29,850 nucleotides of DNA, from positions 1 through 29,850 of the forward strand of contig DATBMA010000003.1 in NCBI GenBank assembly GCA_036555105.1, written 5' to 3'. Source of the DNA: DATBMA01 sp036555105. Lineage in GTDB: Bacteria; Actinomycetota; Acidimicrobiia; Spongiisociales; ZC4RG35. Positions within the stretch are counted from its first letter, which is position 1. Each line of letters opens with the position of its first letter. The translations under genes and the position numbers were made by a program. The notes under the pieces are model-generated. The model did not search any database. It was given only the letters and a program-made list of their open reading frames with translations, and was not told where the DNA came from. Below are positions 1 to 6,733 of the stretch, one piece after another.

Positions 1-1
1 G

Positions 2-499
2 CCCGCTGACTCCGAGTCGTTCCGGGCTGCCATCGGTGCCATGTACGGGGTGGCTTATGGTCTCAAGTTCATGTCGAAGCTGCGCGCAGACAACCCCATC
101 GACTTCACGGTTATGGCGCTGGAGGGCCTTTGGTCGACCGAATCGGGCGAGTTCGACTGGGACTGGAAAGAGGCGTCGCTCTACAGCCTTTTGATGATGC
201 AACCTGAGCACATAACGCAGGACATGTTCCAGACGGCGGTGGCTGATGCTTCGGCAAAGAACCCAAATGCGTTTCTCGACAGGATCACGCTCCAACGCTG
301 GCGCGAAGGCCCGGCGATACAGATAATGCACATCGGCCCCTACGCCGACGAGCCGGCGACGCTCGAGAAGATGGATGCGTTCGCCAAGGAGAATGGCTGG
401 GAGCTACACGGCCGCCATCACGAGATCTACCTCGGAGACCCGACTCGGGCCAAACCGGAGAACTTGAGGACAGTCCTCCGTCACCCGATCCTGACCTGA
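2..499 (+). CDS. GyrI-like domain protein, 3' part
   Basis: The reading frame is open from the left edge, so the true start lies outside the window; the first internal Met is at 41. The visible part reads PADSESFRAA, then an EGLW segment, a W..LMMQPEHIT stretch, HIGPYADEPAT, and the ending HHEIYLGDP...LRTVLRHP. This pattern belongs to the GyrI-like small-molecule-binding family (COG4832 type), single-domain proteins of roughly 200 residues whose ligands are mostly unknown. About 165 residues are present, so only the N-terminus is missing. No partner gene is visible upstream, and about 230 nt separate it from the next gene, so it is probably not part of the redox operon that follows. The family assignment is good; the function is not known. 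Confidence 0.8.
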   Translation, partial: PADSESFRAAIGAMYGVAYGLKFMSKLRADNPIDFTVMALEGLWSTESGEFDWDWKEASLYSLLMMQPEHITQDMFQTAVADASAKNPNAFLDRITLQRWREGPAIQIMHIGPYADEPATLEKMDAFAKENGWELHGRHHEIYLGDPTRAKPENLRTVLRHPILT

Positions 500-649
500 G
501 AACCGTCGAATGTGCCAACGGTCAGGACCCTGTGGAGCGGTTGGCAGGAGTCGCTGACTGGGATGAACAACTTGTGTGCGGCTCCGGTTCACGAATGTTG
601 GTGTCGACGGACTCCAGGGCGAAACCGCCCAACTCGTGATCAACATCCT

Positions 650-689
650 CTTAGGGATTCCTTGAGGTTGGGCTGAGGCGCCCTTGAGT
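650..689 (+). promoter_or_regulatory. Four 11-bp-phased direct repeats upstream of the ferredoxin operon
   Basis: CTTAGGG at 650, CTTGAGG at 661, GCTGAGG at 672 and CTTGAGT at 683 are spaced exactly 11 bp apart, one helical turn. Such phasing is typical of sites bound by OmpR/PhoB-type response regulators, which bind direct repeats side by side. The array ends 41 nt before the ferredoxin ATG. No such regulator is encoded in the window. The rest of 500-730 shows no gene. I see no good -10 box between the array and the start codon. Confidence 0.55.
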
Positions 690-730
690 CGCGGTGGGTC
701 AAGCTGCCAACACCTCGGACAAGGAGCAGC

Positions 731-1006
731 ATGGCCACAGTCTGGATTGACGGGGACGCCTGTATGGGTGCGGGTACCTGCTCGCAAATAGCTCCCGAAG
801 TATTTCATCCGCGGGACGACGGCACGTGGGCGGTCAAGGAAGATCAGCGCCACTTCGGCGAGACCGTGATATTCGATGGCTCCTCTGGTCGGGGTCATGG
901 GCCCGACGGGTTCGAGGGCAGAGCCCGGATTCCCGAGGTGCTGCTCGAGTCGGTCGTCGAAGCCGCCGCAGAGTGCCCCGCCGAATGCATCTTCGTGGAG
1001 GTCTGA
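731..1006 (+). CDS. Ferredoxin with one 3Fe-4S or 4Fe-4S cluster
   Basis: A 91-residue protein with Cys11-X5-Cys17 near the N-terminus and Cys82-Pro-X2-Cys86 near the C-terminus. The CX5C...CP layout is that of the small actinobacterial ferredoxins that pass electrons to cytochromes P450 and similar enzymes; those usually carry a 3Fe-4S cluster. It is longer than the usual 60-70 residues because of a Gly/Arg-rich insert at about residues 45-70. A clear ribosome site (AAGGAG) lies 6 nt before the ATG. It is the first gene of a run followed by an ApbE flavin transferase and a di-haem membrane protein, so it plausibly supplies cytoplasmic electrons to that membrane system. No P450 gene is nearby. 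The partner is inferred. Confidence 0.85.
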   Translation: MATVWIDGDACMGAGTCSQIAPEVFHPRDDGTWAVKEDQRHFGETVIFDGSSGRGHGPDGFEGRARIPEVLLESVVEAAAECPAECIFVEV

Positions 1007-1007
1007 C

Positions 1008-1493
1008 ATGGACAGACTCGCCAAAAGAGGCCTGCCCTTCTCCATCATCGTCGGGACGCTGCTGGTGCCACTCACTGCGCTGGGTGCTCTCTGGCTCGCC
1101 GACACCGGTCGGGCGGAGGGGACACCTACGACTGCGAGTACCGCGCCTTCGGCGACGACAGTCCCCACCCAACCGCTGACTGCGGTTGACGTTGCTGCCG
1201 ACCTTCAGACCGCCTGTGGTCCTGAGGGCTTGCAGCTCGTCTCCCTAGAGGAGTCGGGGAGGATCACCGATGTGCAGCAAGCGGCGCTCGACGCGCTGCG
1301 AGAAGTGTGTAAGCAGCAAGGTCTTCAGCTTCCGGCCAGGGCGGCTGCAGAGCCGATCGTGCAGACCGTCGTCGTACCTGGTACTGACGAAACCACCGCG
1401 GCGGTTGTCACCAAGTCCAGGTCCGACGATGACGACTCGTACGAGCATGACGAGCACGAGGAGCACGAAGACGAGCACGAGGATGACGACTGA
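1008..1493 (+). CDS. Membrane-anchored protein with His/Asp/Glu metal-binding tail
   Basis: A 161-residue protein whose family I do not recognise. A short basic N-terminus is followed by a hydrophobic segment at about residues 11-31 (signal anchor), a Thr/Ala/Pro-rich linker (35-60), a small domain with two cysteines (around 69 and 105), and a tail at 140-161 made almost only of Asp, Glu and His (His147, His150, His153, His157). That tail should bind divalent or ferric metal outside the membrane. The ATG at 1008 is one base after the ferredoxin stop, and an earlier in-frame ATG at 876 would lie inside the ferredoxin gene. Its stop overlaps the next ATG. With a metal ATPase and a ferric-reductase-like protein in the same run, a role in holding or sensing extracellular metal is plausible but unproven. 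Confidence 0.75.
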   Translation: MDRLAKRGLPFSIIVGTLLVPLTALGALWLADTGRAEGTPTTASTAPSATTVPTQPLTAVDVAADLQTACGPEGLQLVSLEESGRITDVQQAALDALREVCKQQGLQLPARAAAEPIVQTVVVPGTDETTAAVVTKSRSDDDDSYEHDEHEEHEDEHEDDD

Positions 1494-1834
1494 TGAGTCG
1501 GGACTCAGTCGGAATCGTCACGGGGCTTGCCGTTCTCATCGCCGGTGTGTTTGCAGTGGCCAGACTTCTCAGTCCAGCAGCTGAGAAACTCGCCGAGAGT
1601 CCTCCGCCATCGATGACGATCCTCACTGTGGCAGAGCCATCCGCTTCCCTCGTGACGACAACGCCGGACCTGCCCGGTGTTGGCCCCGCCATCACAAGGG
1701 TCTTGCAGTGGAGCGGGAACGCCCGGTTGGCGAGCACCGCGGACCTCGCTCAACTCCCTCCGTCGGTCTCCGCCACTCTCGGCGAATACGGCGTGCCTCT
1801 CCGAGTTCCGACTGGCCCCGGAGACAAACGATGA
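1493..1834 (+). CDS. Small membrane-anchored protein of unknown function
   Basis: A 113-residue protein with an N-terminal hydrophobic segment at about residues 7-26 and a predicted extracytoplasmic remainder. Residues 58-95 include LPGVGPAITRVLQ, followed by a segment that loosely resembles a helix-hairpin-helix unit; this resemblance is weak. Its ATG overlaps the stop of the upstream gene (TGATG), and its stop overlaps the next start (ATGA), so it is translated as part of the same operon. There are no cysteines and no haem- or flavin-binding motif that I can see. The function is unknown. The overlaps on both sides make a real gene likely. Confidence 0.7.
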   Translation: MSRDSVGIVTGLAVLIAGVFAVARLLSPAAEKLAESPPPSMTILTVAEPSASLVTTTPDLPGVGPAITRVLQWSGNARLASTADLAQLPPSVSATLGEYGVPLRVPTGPGDKR

Positions 1835-2169
1835 GTCGATTCGACACGGCCAGGATCAGCCGGATCCTGGCCTGGACGGGAGCCGGCCTCGCCTGGGGAA
1901 CCGCCCTCACGATGGCCGGCTTGGAGCCGGCGGATGCCGGGGCGGTTACTCCGAACTTGACCCCACCTGCTTCTCAAGGTGCAACCGTGCCCGCGTCTCG
2001 GGTGGCGACGATTCCCGCCCCTCCGGCTCGAGGGCTCGTGATACTCAGATATCAGCCGTCGGTGGAGAGCACACCGGAGGTGCGGACGATCTATGTGAAA
2101 CAGAAGGGACATGAGGCCGCCCTTACCCAATCGGCCCCCGCACCGGCGCCGCGCAGCGGCGGCTCATGA
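1831..2169 (+). CDS. Small Pro/Ala-rich secreted or anchored protein
   Basis: A 112-residue protein. Residues 10-30 are hydrophobic and end in an ADAGA stretch that could be a signal-peptidase site. The rest is rich in Pro, Ala and Thr, with a short beta-like centre (GLVILRYQP, then VRTIYVKQKG). A QGAT tetrapeptide at about residues 49-52 recalls the end of the ApbE flavinylation motif (Asp-x-x-Ser/Thr-Gly-Ala-Thr), but the Asp and the Ser/Thr are absent, so it is not a canonical target. It overlaps both neighbours by 4 nt (ATGA), which ties it to the flavin transferase just downstream. The family is not recognised. Confidence 0.7.
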   Translation: MSRFDTARISRILAWTGAGLAWGTALTMAGLEPADAGAVTPNLTPPASQGATVPASRVATIPAPPARGLVILRYQPSVESTPEVRTIYVKQKGHEAALTQSAPAPAPRSGGS

Positions 2170-3008
2170 TGCATTTTGAGTTCCCAGCTATGGGCACAAA
2201 TGTCGAGGCCTGGGGAGTTGAGGACACAGGTCAGGCATTGCGCTCCTGGTTCGAGCAGGTCGAAGACGTGTGCAGTCGCTTTCGGCCGGGAAGTGAGCTC
2301 AGTCGGCTCAACCGCGATCCCTCACCGACTGTGGCACTTGATGGCACCCTGCGTGCCGCGATCGAGGCCGGGTCGCGGGCCCGTTACCTCACCGGGGGTC
2401 TGGTCGACATTGGGGTCGGATCGGCGGTCAGAGCGTGGGGATACGACCGTTCTTTCGAGGCGGTCTCCGATCTGGCCCACGCCCCAGAAGAGGCCAGCCA
2501 AGGTGACTGGCGACTAAGCGGCTCGCTGCTCCATCGCTCTCGGGGAGTAATTCTCGATCTCGGGGGCATCGCCAAGGGTTGGTGCTGTGACCAAGCCGTA
2601 GAGGCTGGATTGGCTGCTGTGGTCTCCGCTGGTGGAGACTTACGAAGCCGTCATCCCGACACCACTGCGTCCTTGGTCGACCCTGCTGGGGAGGTGGTGG
2701 CACGGCTTCATGTCGGGACTGGCGCGCTTGCCACCAGCTCGACAGGTCGGAGACGCTGGCGGGTCGGGGACACAGAAGTCAGTCACTTGATCGACCCGCG
2801 AACCATGGAGCCGGTGGACTCACCCGTGGTCAGTGCCTCGGTTCTCGCAGAGTCAGCGGTCGATGCCGAGGCCGGGGCCAAGGCGGTCCTCTTGCTCGGA
2901 GCCGAAGGCCTCGAGTGGGCTAGCGAACAAGCTTGGATCGCCGCGGCCGTGGTCATATGGCACGACGGATCGATCTTCGGAACACCCGGCATGTACTTAG
3001 CGGCATGA
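2166..3008 (+). CDS. apbE: FAD:protein FMN transferase (ApbE family)
   Basis: This 280-residue protein matches the ApbE family, which transfers FMN from FAD to a Ser/Thr on an extracytoplasmic target protein, using Mg2+. Visible marks are the N-terminal FPAMGTNVEAW, a central DLGGIAKGWCCDQAVE, the SAGGDLR turn, and HLIDPRTMEPVDSPVVSASV followed by DAEAGAKAV near the C-terminus. In many members the last stretch is DAxxT, with Asp and Thr binding Mg2+. Here Asp233 is kept, but the Thr place is Gly237. No signal peptide or lipobox is evident, so secretion is uncertain. It starts at ATG 2166, overlapping the upstream stop, with a second in-frame ATG at 2169. No protein with a standard flavinylation motif is encoded in the window. 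Confidence 0.88.
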   Translation: MMHFEFPAMGTNVEAWGVEDTGQALRSWFEQVEDVCSRFRPGSELSRLNRDPSPTVALDGTLRAAIEAGSRARYLTGGLVDIGVGSAVRAWGYDRSFEAVSDLAHAPEEASQGDWRLSGSLLHRSRGVILDLGGIAKGWCCDQAVEAGLAAVVSAGGDLRSRHPDTTASLVDPAGEVVARLHVGTGALATSSTGRRRWRVGDTEVSHLIDPRTMEPVDSPVVSASVLAESAVDAEAGAKAVLLLGAEGLEWASEQAWIAAAVVIWHDGSIFGTPGMYLAA

Positions 3009-3619
3009 GTCTCGAGTGGATGATCATTCGTGGGTCGGGGATCGCGGCGTTCGCCGCCTTGAGCGCGGCCACGATCTGGGGTCTCCTGGTGAGCTCGAAA
3101 CTGTTTGGGCGGCTGGTCAAGTCAAAGCCCCTGACATGGTTCCACGAGTCTCTTGCGATCGCCGCACTTCTAGCCACCCTCGGCCATGTCGTGGTTCTCT
3201 CGAAGCACGACTTTCTCGAGTTCACCTTGACCGAAATCATGATTCCTGGGACCTCTGATTGGAGGACGGGAGCGGTCGCCTTTGGCGTGGTAGCCCTCTA
3301 CGGCCTCGTCATCGTCGTCGGGAGCTTCTACATCAGAAAGCTCATCGGGCACAGAACTTGGCGACTCATTCACTTCTCCACGCTGGGGGTGTTCCTGGCA
3401 TCGCTGATTCACGGAGTGTCTGCGGGCACCGACACGAGGACACCAATCATGATCGGTCTCTATCTGGGGTCGGCAGGAATCATCGCCGTCCTCCTGGCGA
3501 CACGACTGACCGGCGTCGGCGAGGAGACGAGGACCAAGGTGGCCGGGAGAGCTGGCGTTTCGGCGGCCCCGGATGCCGATGGTCACGAAGGAAAGGGACA
3601 GCCGGCCCTAGGTCGCTGA
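3005..3619 (+). CDS. Ferric-reductase-like di-haem membrane protein
   Basis: A 204-residue integral membrane protein with about six hydrophobic helices. His47-X13-His61 and His123-X12-His136 fall in two different helices, the arrangement used by the ferric reductase transmembrane superfamily (including MsrQ/YedZ and NADPH oxidase cores) to hold two b haems. It has no C-terminal FAD/NADPH domain, so electrons must come from another protein, perhaps the ferredoxin at 731 or a flavinylated partner. The last 40 residues are hydrophilic. The ATG at 3005 overlaps the apbE stop by 4 nt; an alternative in-frame start at 2933 would run deep into apbE. It probably carries electrons across the membrane; the acceptor is not known. 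Confidence 0.8.
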   Translation: MSLEWMIIRGSGIAAFAALSAATIWGLLVSSKLFGRLVKSKPLTWFHESLAIAALLATLGHVVVLSKHDFLEFTLTEIMIPGTSDWRTGAVAFGVVALYGLVIVVGSFYIRKLIGHRTWRLIHFSTLGVFLASLIHGVSAGTDTRTPIMIGLYLGSAGIIAVLLATRLTGVGEETRTKVAGRAGVSAAPDADGHEGKGQPALGR

Positions 3620-3644
3620 GCACTTCGCGACTTGGCTGAATTCG

Positions 3645-5936
3645 ATGCGCTCCGGACGCTCGACCGCGTTCATGCTGGCTTTCACGATCGCCGGGCTAGC
3701 GGCCGCAGGCCTCTGCGCCCTCATCGACCTCGATGTCGTGGTCGACGTCTCGTTGATCCTGGTGGCAGTAGTTCCGCTCGTCCCCCTGGTCCGGGAGATG
3801 GTGGAGAAGATTCGGCGTCGTCGGCCCGGGGTGGACATCATCGCTCTTCTCGCAGTCGTCGCATCGTTGGCGCTCGGCGAACTGCTCACCGCCGCCATCA
3901 TCGGCGTGATGCTGGCTACCGGCCAGTTCCTCGAGCACTACGCCGCCGGAAGGGCGGAGAGGGAGCTGACCGCGTTGATCCAGCGTGCCCCGCGAACGGC
4001 TCACCTCATACAGGACGAGAACCTCGAGACCGTGGACATCGATGACATCCGCCGCGGCGATCGTCTGTTGGTCAAGTCGGGTGAGGTAATCCCGGTCGAC
4101 GGTGTGGTGACGAGCGGGGTCGCAGTGATCGATGAGTCAGCCCTTACCGGTGAGCCACTTCCTGTCGAGAGGTCCAACGGCGACCTGGTCAGTAGTGGCA
4201 CAGTGAATGCGGCAGACGTCTTCGAGATTCAGGCGACGGAGGAAGCTGCCCAGAGCACATATGCCGGAATCATTCGCCTCGTCGGATCGGCGCGTGAGTC
4301 CCGGGCGCCGGGAGTCCGACTGGCGGACAAGTGGGCTGGCTGGTTCGTACCTCTTGCCCTTGGAGTCGCGGGTCTTGCATGGCTGGTCTCGGGTGACCCG
4401 ACCCGGGGCCTGGCAGTTCTGGTGGTCGCCACTCCGTGCCCGTTGCTACTCGCAGTGCCAATCGCCGTTGTGTCCGGGATCTCCCGAGCGGCCCGCCGCG
4501 GAATCATCTTCAGGGGCGGCGAGGCACTTGAGTCGGTCGCCCAAACCCGGAATATCGTCATCGACAAGACCGGAACCGTCACTGTGGGCAAGCCGGTGCT
4601 GCGCTTCATTGCGGTCTTCGACGACTCCCTGTCCGAGTCAGAGGTTCTCTCATTGGCTGCCTCGGTTGATCAGGCCTCCTCACACATTCTCGCCAGGTCG
4701 ATCGTCGAGGCGGCCCGTGGTCGTGGCCTGGAGTTCTCGATGCCCACTGACGTGGCGGAGCTGCACGGTGCCGGCGTCTCTGCCACGATCGGTGAGCGGG
4801 ACATCGCGGTGGGAAAACTCGCCTGGCTCCTCAGCGACTCTCCTGAGCCAGACAGGGTGAGCGAGTTTCGCGTTCGGGTCACCAGGGTCTCCCCAACCGT
4901 CGTGTACGTCTCCGTCGACGGCGAGGTGGTAGGGGCATTGGTCTTTGACGACCAACTGCGAGCAGACGCTGCCTACACGATTCGGGCCCTTCGGCGTACG
5001 GGCGTCGAGAAGATCGTGATGGCCACCGGGGACAATTCAATCGTGGCGCGGTCGGTGGGCATGGCCATCGGGGTCGACGACATCCTCGCCGAGGCGACAC
5101 CGGAGGGGAAGGTGCTGGCGCTCGCGGACCTGCAGAGGACCGGCATCACCACCATGGTGGGAGACGGGATCAACGACGCCCCCGCTCTGGCGGCTGCCGA
5201 TGTTGGAGTAGCGATGGGGGCGCGGGGCGCCACCGCATCATCGGAAGCAGCCGATGTAGTTCTCGTCGTCGACCGTCTCGAAAGGCTGGTCGACGCCATC
5301 GGAATCGCCCAACGCTCGCGCCGCATCGCGGCCGAGAGTGTTGTCATCGGCATGGGGCTTTCGTTGGTGGCAATGGCTGCTGCCGCGTTTGGCCTGCTCG
5401 TCCCAATCGTCGGCGCACTGGTACAGGAGGCCATAGACGTGATCGCCATTCTCAACGCCCTGCGTGCTCTAGGAGGGAAGAGCCCGACCCAGTTAGGGCC
5501 TCATCTCCCCGCCGAGCTCTCAGAGGAGCTTCGCGTTGAACACGAGCGCCTCATCCCCCAACTCGACAGATTACGCGATGTGGCCGATTCGCTCGACACG
5601 AGGACGGGGGCTGACGGTCTCGATTCGCTTCAAGAGGTCGAGAGCTTCCTCGTCGATGAGATCCTCCCGCACGAAGCCAGGGATGAGACCGTGATCTACC
5701 CGCAAATGACCGAGATCCTCCCCGGGGAGGATCCATTGGCCATGATGAGCCGGGTCCATCGCGAGATCTTTCGTCTCGTCGACCTGTTCCAGCGTCGGGT
5801 CTCCGATCTCCCAGTGAGTGGTCCTGAACCAGCCGACATCAGGGACTTGCGTGGGATTCTGTACGGCCTCCACGCCGTCCTGAGACTCCACTTCGACCAG
5901 GAGGAGGAGCTTTACGCCTCACTGGAGGGGGAGTAG
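3645..5936 (+). CDS. P1B-5-type metal ATPase with C-terminal hemerythrin-like domain
   Basis: A 763-residue metal-transporting P-type ATPase. It has no N-terminal heavy-metal-associated domain and starts with membrane helices (about 9-49 and 64-92). The actuator ALTGEP motif is near residue 168, the transmembrane metal motif is Thr263-Pro-Cys-Pro, the phosphorylated Asp307 sits in DKTGT, and GDGIND is at 506-511. Two more helices (about 563-604) precede a soluble domain with His633, His676-Glu677, His705, His743 and His749 followed by an acidic FDQEEE stretch: a hemerythrin-like di-iron site. TPCP plus a hemerythrin tail defines the P1B-5 group, known from Sinorhizobium Nia and an Acidothermus protein and linked to iron and nickel export. 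It follows the reductase gene by 25 nt. No clear ribosome site is seen before the ATG. Confidence 0.92.
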   Translation: MRSGRSTAFMLAFTIAGLAAAGLCALIDLDVVVDVSLILVAVVPLVPLVREMVEKIRRRRPGVDIIALLAVVASLALGELLTAAIIGVMLATGQFLEHYAAGRAERELTALIQRAPRTAHLIQDENLETVDIDDIRRGDRLLVKSGEVIPVDGVVTSGVAVIDESALTGEPLPVERSNGDLVSSGTVNAADVFEIQATEEAAQSTYAGIIRLVGSARESRAPGVRLADKWAGWFVPLALGVAGLAWLVSGDPTRGLAVLVVATPCPLLLAVPIAVVSGISRAARRGIIFRGGEALESVAQTRNIVIDKTGTVTVGKPVLRFIAVFDDSLSESEVLSLAASVDQASSHILARSIVEAARGRGLEFSMPTDVAELHGAGVSATIGERDIAVGKLAWLLSDSPEPDRVSEFRVRVTRVSPTVVYVSVDGEVVGALVFDDQLRADAAYTIRALRRTGVEKIVMATGDNSIVARSVGMAIGVDDILAEATPEGKVLALADLQRTGITTMVGDGINDAPALAAADVGVAMGARGATASSEAADVVLVVDRLERLVDAIGIAQRSRRIAAESVVIGMGLSLVAMAAAAFGLLVPIVGALVQEAIDVIAILNALRALGGKSPTQLGPHLPAELSEELRVEHERLIPQLDRLRDVADSLDTRTGADGLDSLQEVESFLVDEILPHEARDETVIYPQMTEILPGEDPLAMMSRVHREIFRLVDLFQRRVSDLPVSGPEPADIRDLRGILYGLHAVLRLHFDQEEELYASLEGE

Positions 5937-6049
5937 ATCGAGCTCACGGAAGCAAGGCTGTGAGCGAGGGAAAGATCATCGAGATCGACGCTATCGCCGA
6001 CCCCGAACGTGTCCGACGGATCGCCTCAAACGTCCTCGATGGTCGATAA
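5937..6049 (+). pseudogene. Remnant of an ECF41/SigJ-type sigma factor C-terminus
   Basis: Translating from about 5937 (GTG at 5960) gives VSEGKIIEIDAIADPERVRRI and a stop at 6047. The phrase '(D/E)GKI..IDxIADPERxRR' is the usual end of the SnoaL-like C-terminal domain of ECF41/SigJ sigma factors. Only about 30 residues remain: the sigma domains and most of the SnoaL domain are absent, because the ATPase gene ends directly before it. It looks like a scar of a deletion or rearrangement. The assignment rests on remembered family sequence, so it is moderate. Confidence 0.5.
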
Positions 6050-6185
6050 AGACGGCGCGCCGTTCCTGGAAGCCGTTCTACGCCGGCGACATCACATCGT
6101 CGCCGCCGCCAGCGCACGTATCCCCGAGGTCGGATGCGTGGTTGTCCGGAGGGACTTCTTCATCGCCGAGATGCCCGGTTGGTAG
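6039..6185 (+). CDS. Possible 48-residue orphan ORF
   Basis: ATG 6039 to TAG 6183 encodes 48 residues, including FLEAVLRRRHHIVAAASARIP and ending IAEMPGW. It overlaps the sigma-factor remnant by 11 nt, and no ribosome site is visible. I do not recognise it. It could be a small gene, the tail of another broken gene, or chance coding. The rest of 6186-6270 holds the regulator's promoter and operator. Confidence 0.25.
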   Translation: MVDKDGAPFLEAVLRRRHHIVAAASARIPEVGCVVVRRDFFIAEMPGW

Positions 6186-6195
6186 CTCCATCGCA

Positions 6196-6222
6196 TTCTC
6201 AATCCGGGGCTATGATTGAGAA
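6196..6222 (+). promoter_or_regulatory. Inverted repeat and -10 box of the Fur-family gene
   Basis: TTCTCAAT (6196-6203) and ATTGAGAA (6215-6222) are perfect inverted 8-bp arms with an 11-bp spacer. A good -10 box, TATGAT (6211-6216), overlaps the right arm; no consensus -35 is visible. The TGAGAA half-site recurs in the znuA operator at 9315-9331. This fits autoregulation by the Fur-family protein encoded 49 nt downstream. Confidence 0.55.
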
Positions 6223-6270
6223 CGCGTGCTGCGATCGAGTCCAGCTACAGGGGGTGGAGCGTCGTGACAG

Positions 6271-6711
6271 ATGGTTCAGATGGACGTCCATGATGAGGTG
6301 AGGCGTCGTCTCGCCAGCCGGGAGGTCATGTACACCCGGGGTCGTGAGGCGGTGGTGCGGGAACTGCAGCGGATGAGTGGCCCGCTGTCTGCCGCCGAGC
6401 TCCATGAGCGCATTGACTCACTGCCTCTTTCGTCTTTGTATCGGTCGTTGACGGTGCTCGACGAGGCGGGGGTTCTCCGCAAGCATCACGATGCCGACGG
6501 GCTGGCGCGTTTCGAGCTGGCTGACTGGCTGGGGGAGCATCACCATCATCTGGTGTGCGTCAGCTGCGGGATTGTCGAGGACGTCTCCCTCAGCGACAAG
6601 TCCGAGAGGCTGCTGGATCGTCTTGCCGGTTCGCTGGCGGGCGAAGCGGGCTATGAGCCGCGTGATCATGTCCTCGAGGTGGAGGGCCTCTGTGGCAACT
6701 GTCGGCGCTAG
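6271..6711 (+). CDS. Fur-family metalloregulator, probably Zur
   Basis: A 146-residue Fur-family repressor. The N-terminal winged-helix DNA-binding part (about 8-82) includes LSAAELHERI and SSLYRSLTVLDEAGVL. The dimer and metal part has Cys96-X2-Cys99 and Cys141-X2-Cys144 (structural zinc site), a run of histidines at 90-93, and His133. It lies tail-to-tail with a zinc-type ABC importer whose promoter carries a matching inverted repeat, so zinc sensing is more likely than iron. The ATG at 6271 has a GGTGGAG site about 11 nt upstream; ATG 6280 is an alternative. Only 22 nt separate its stop from the znuB stop. Confidence 0.88.
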   Translation: MVQMDVHDEVRRRLASREVMYTRGREAVVRELQRMSGPLSAAELHERIDSLPLSSLYRSLTVLDEAGVLRKHHDADGLARFELADWLGEHHHHLVCVSCGIVEDVSLSDKSERLLDRLAGSLAGEAGYEPRDHVLEVEGLCGNCRR

Positions 6712-6733
6712 TGCTGTGACCGCAATGTGGTGG

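Noticed and set aside
404..1168. Long minus-strand frame of 254 codons
   Set aside because: It lies opposite the ferredoxin and the GyrI-like gene, has no ribosome site or family motif, and is explained by GC-rich codon shadows.
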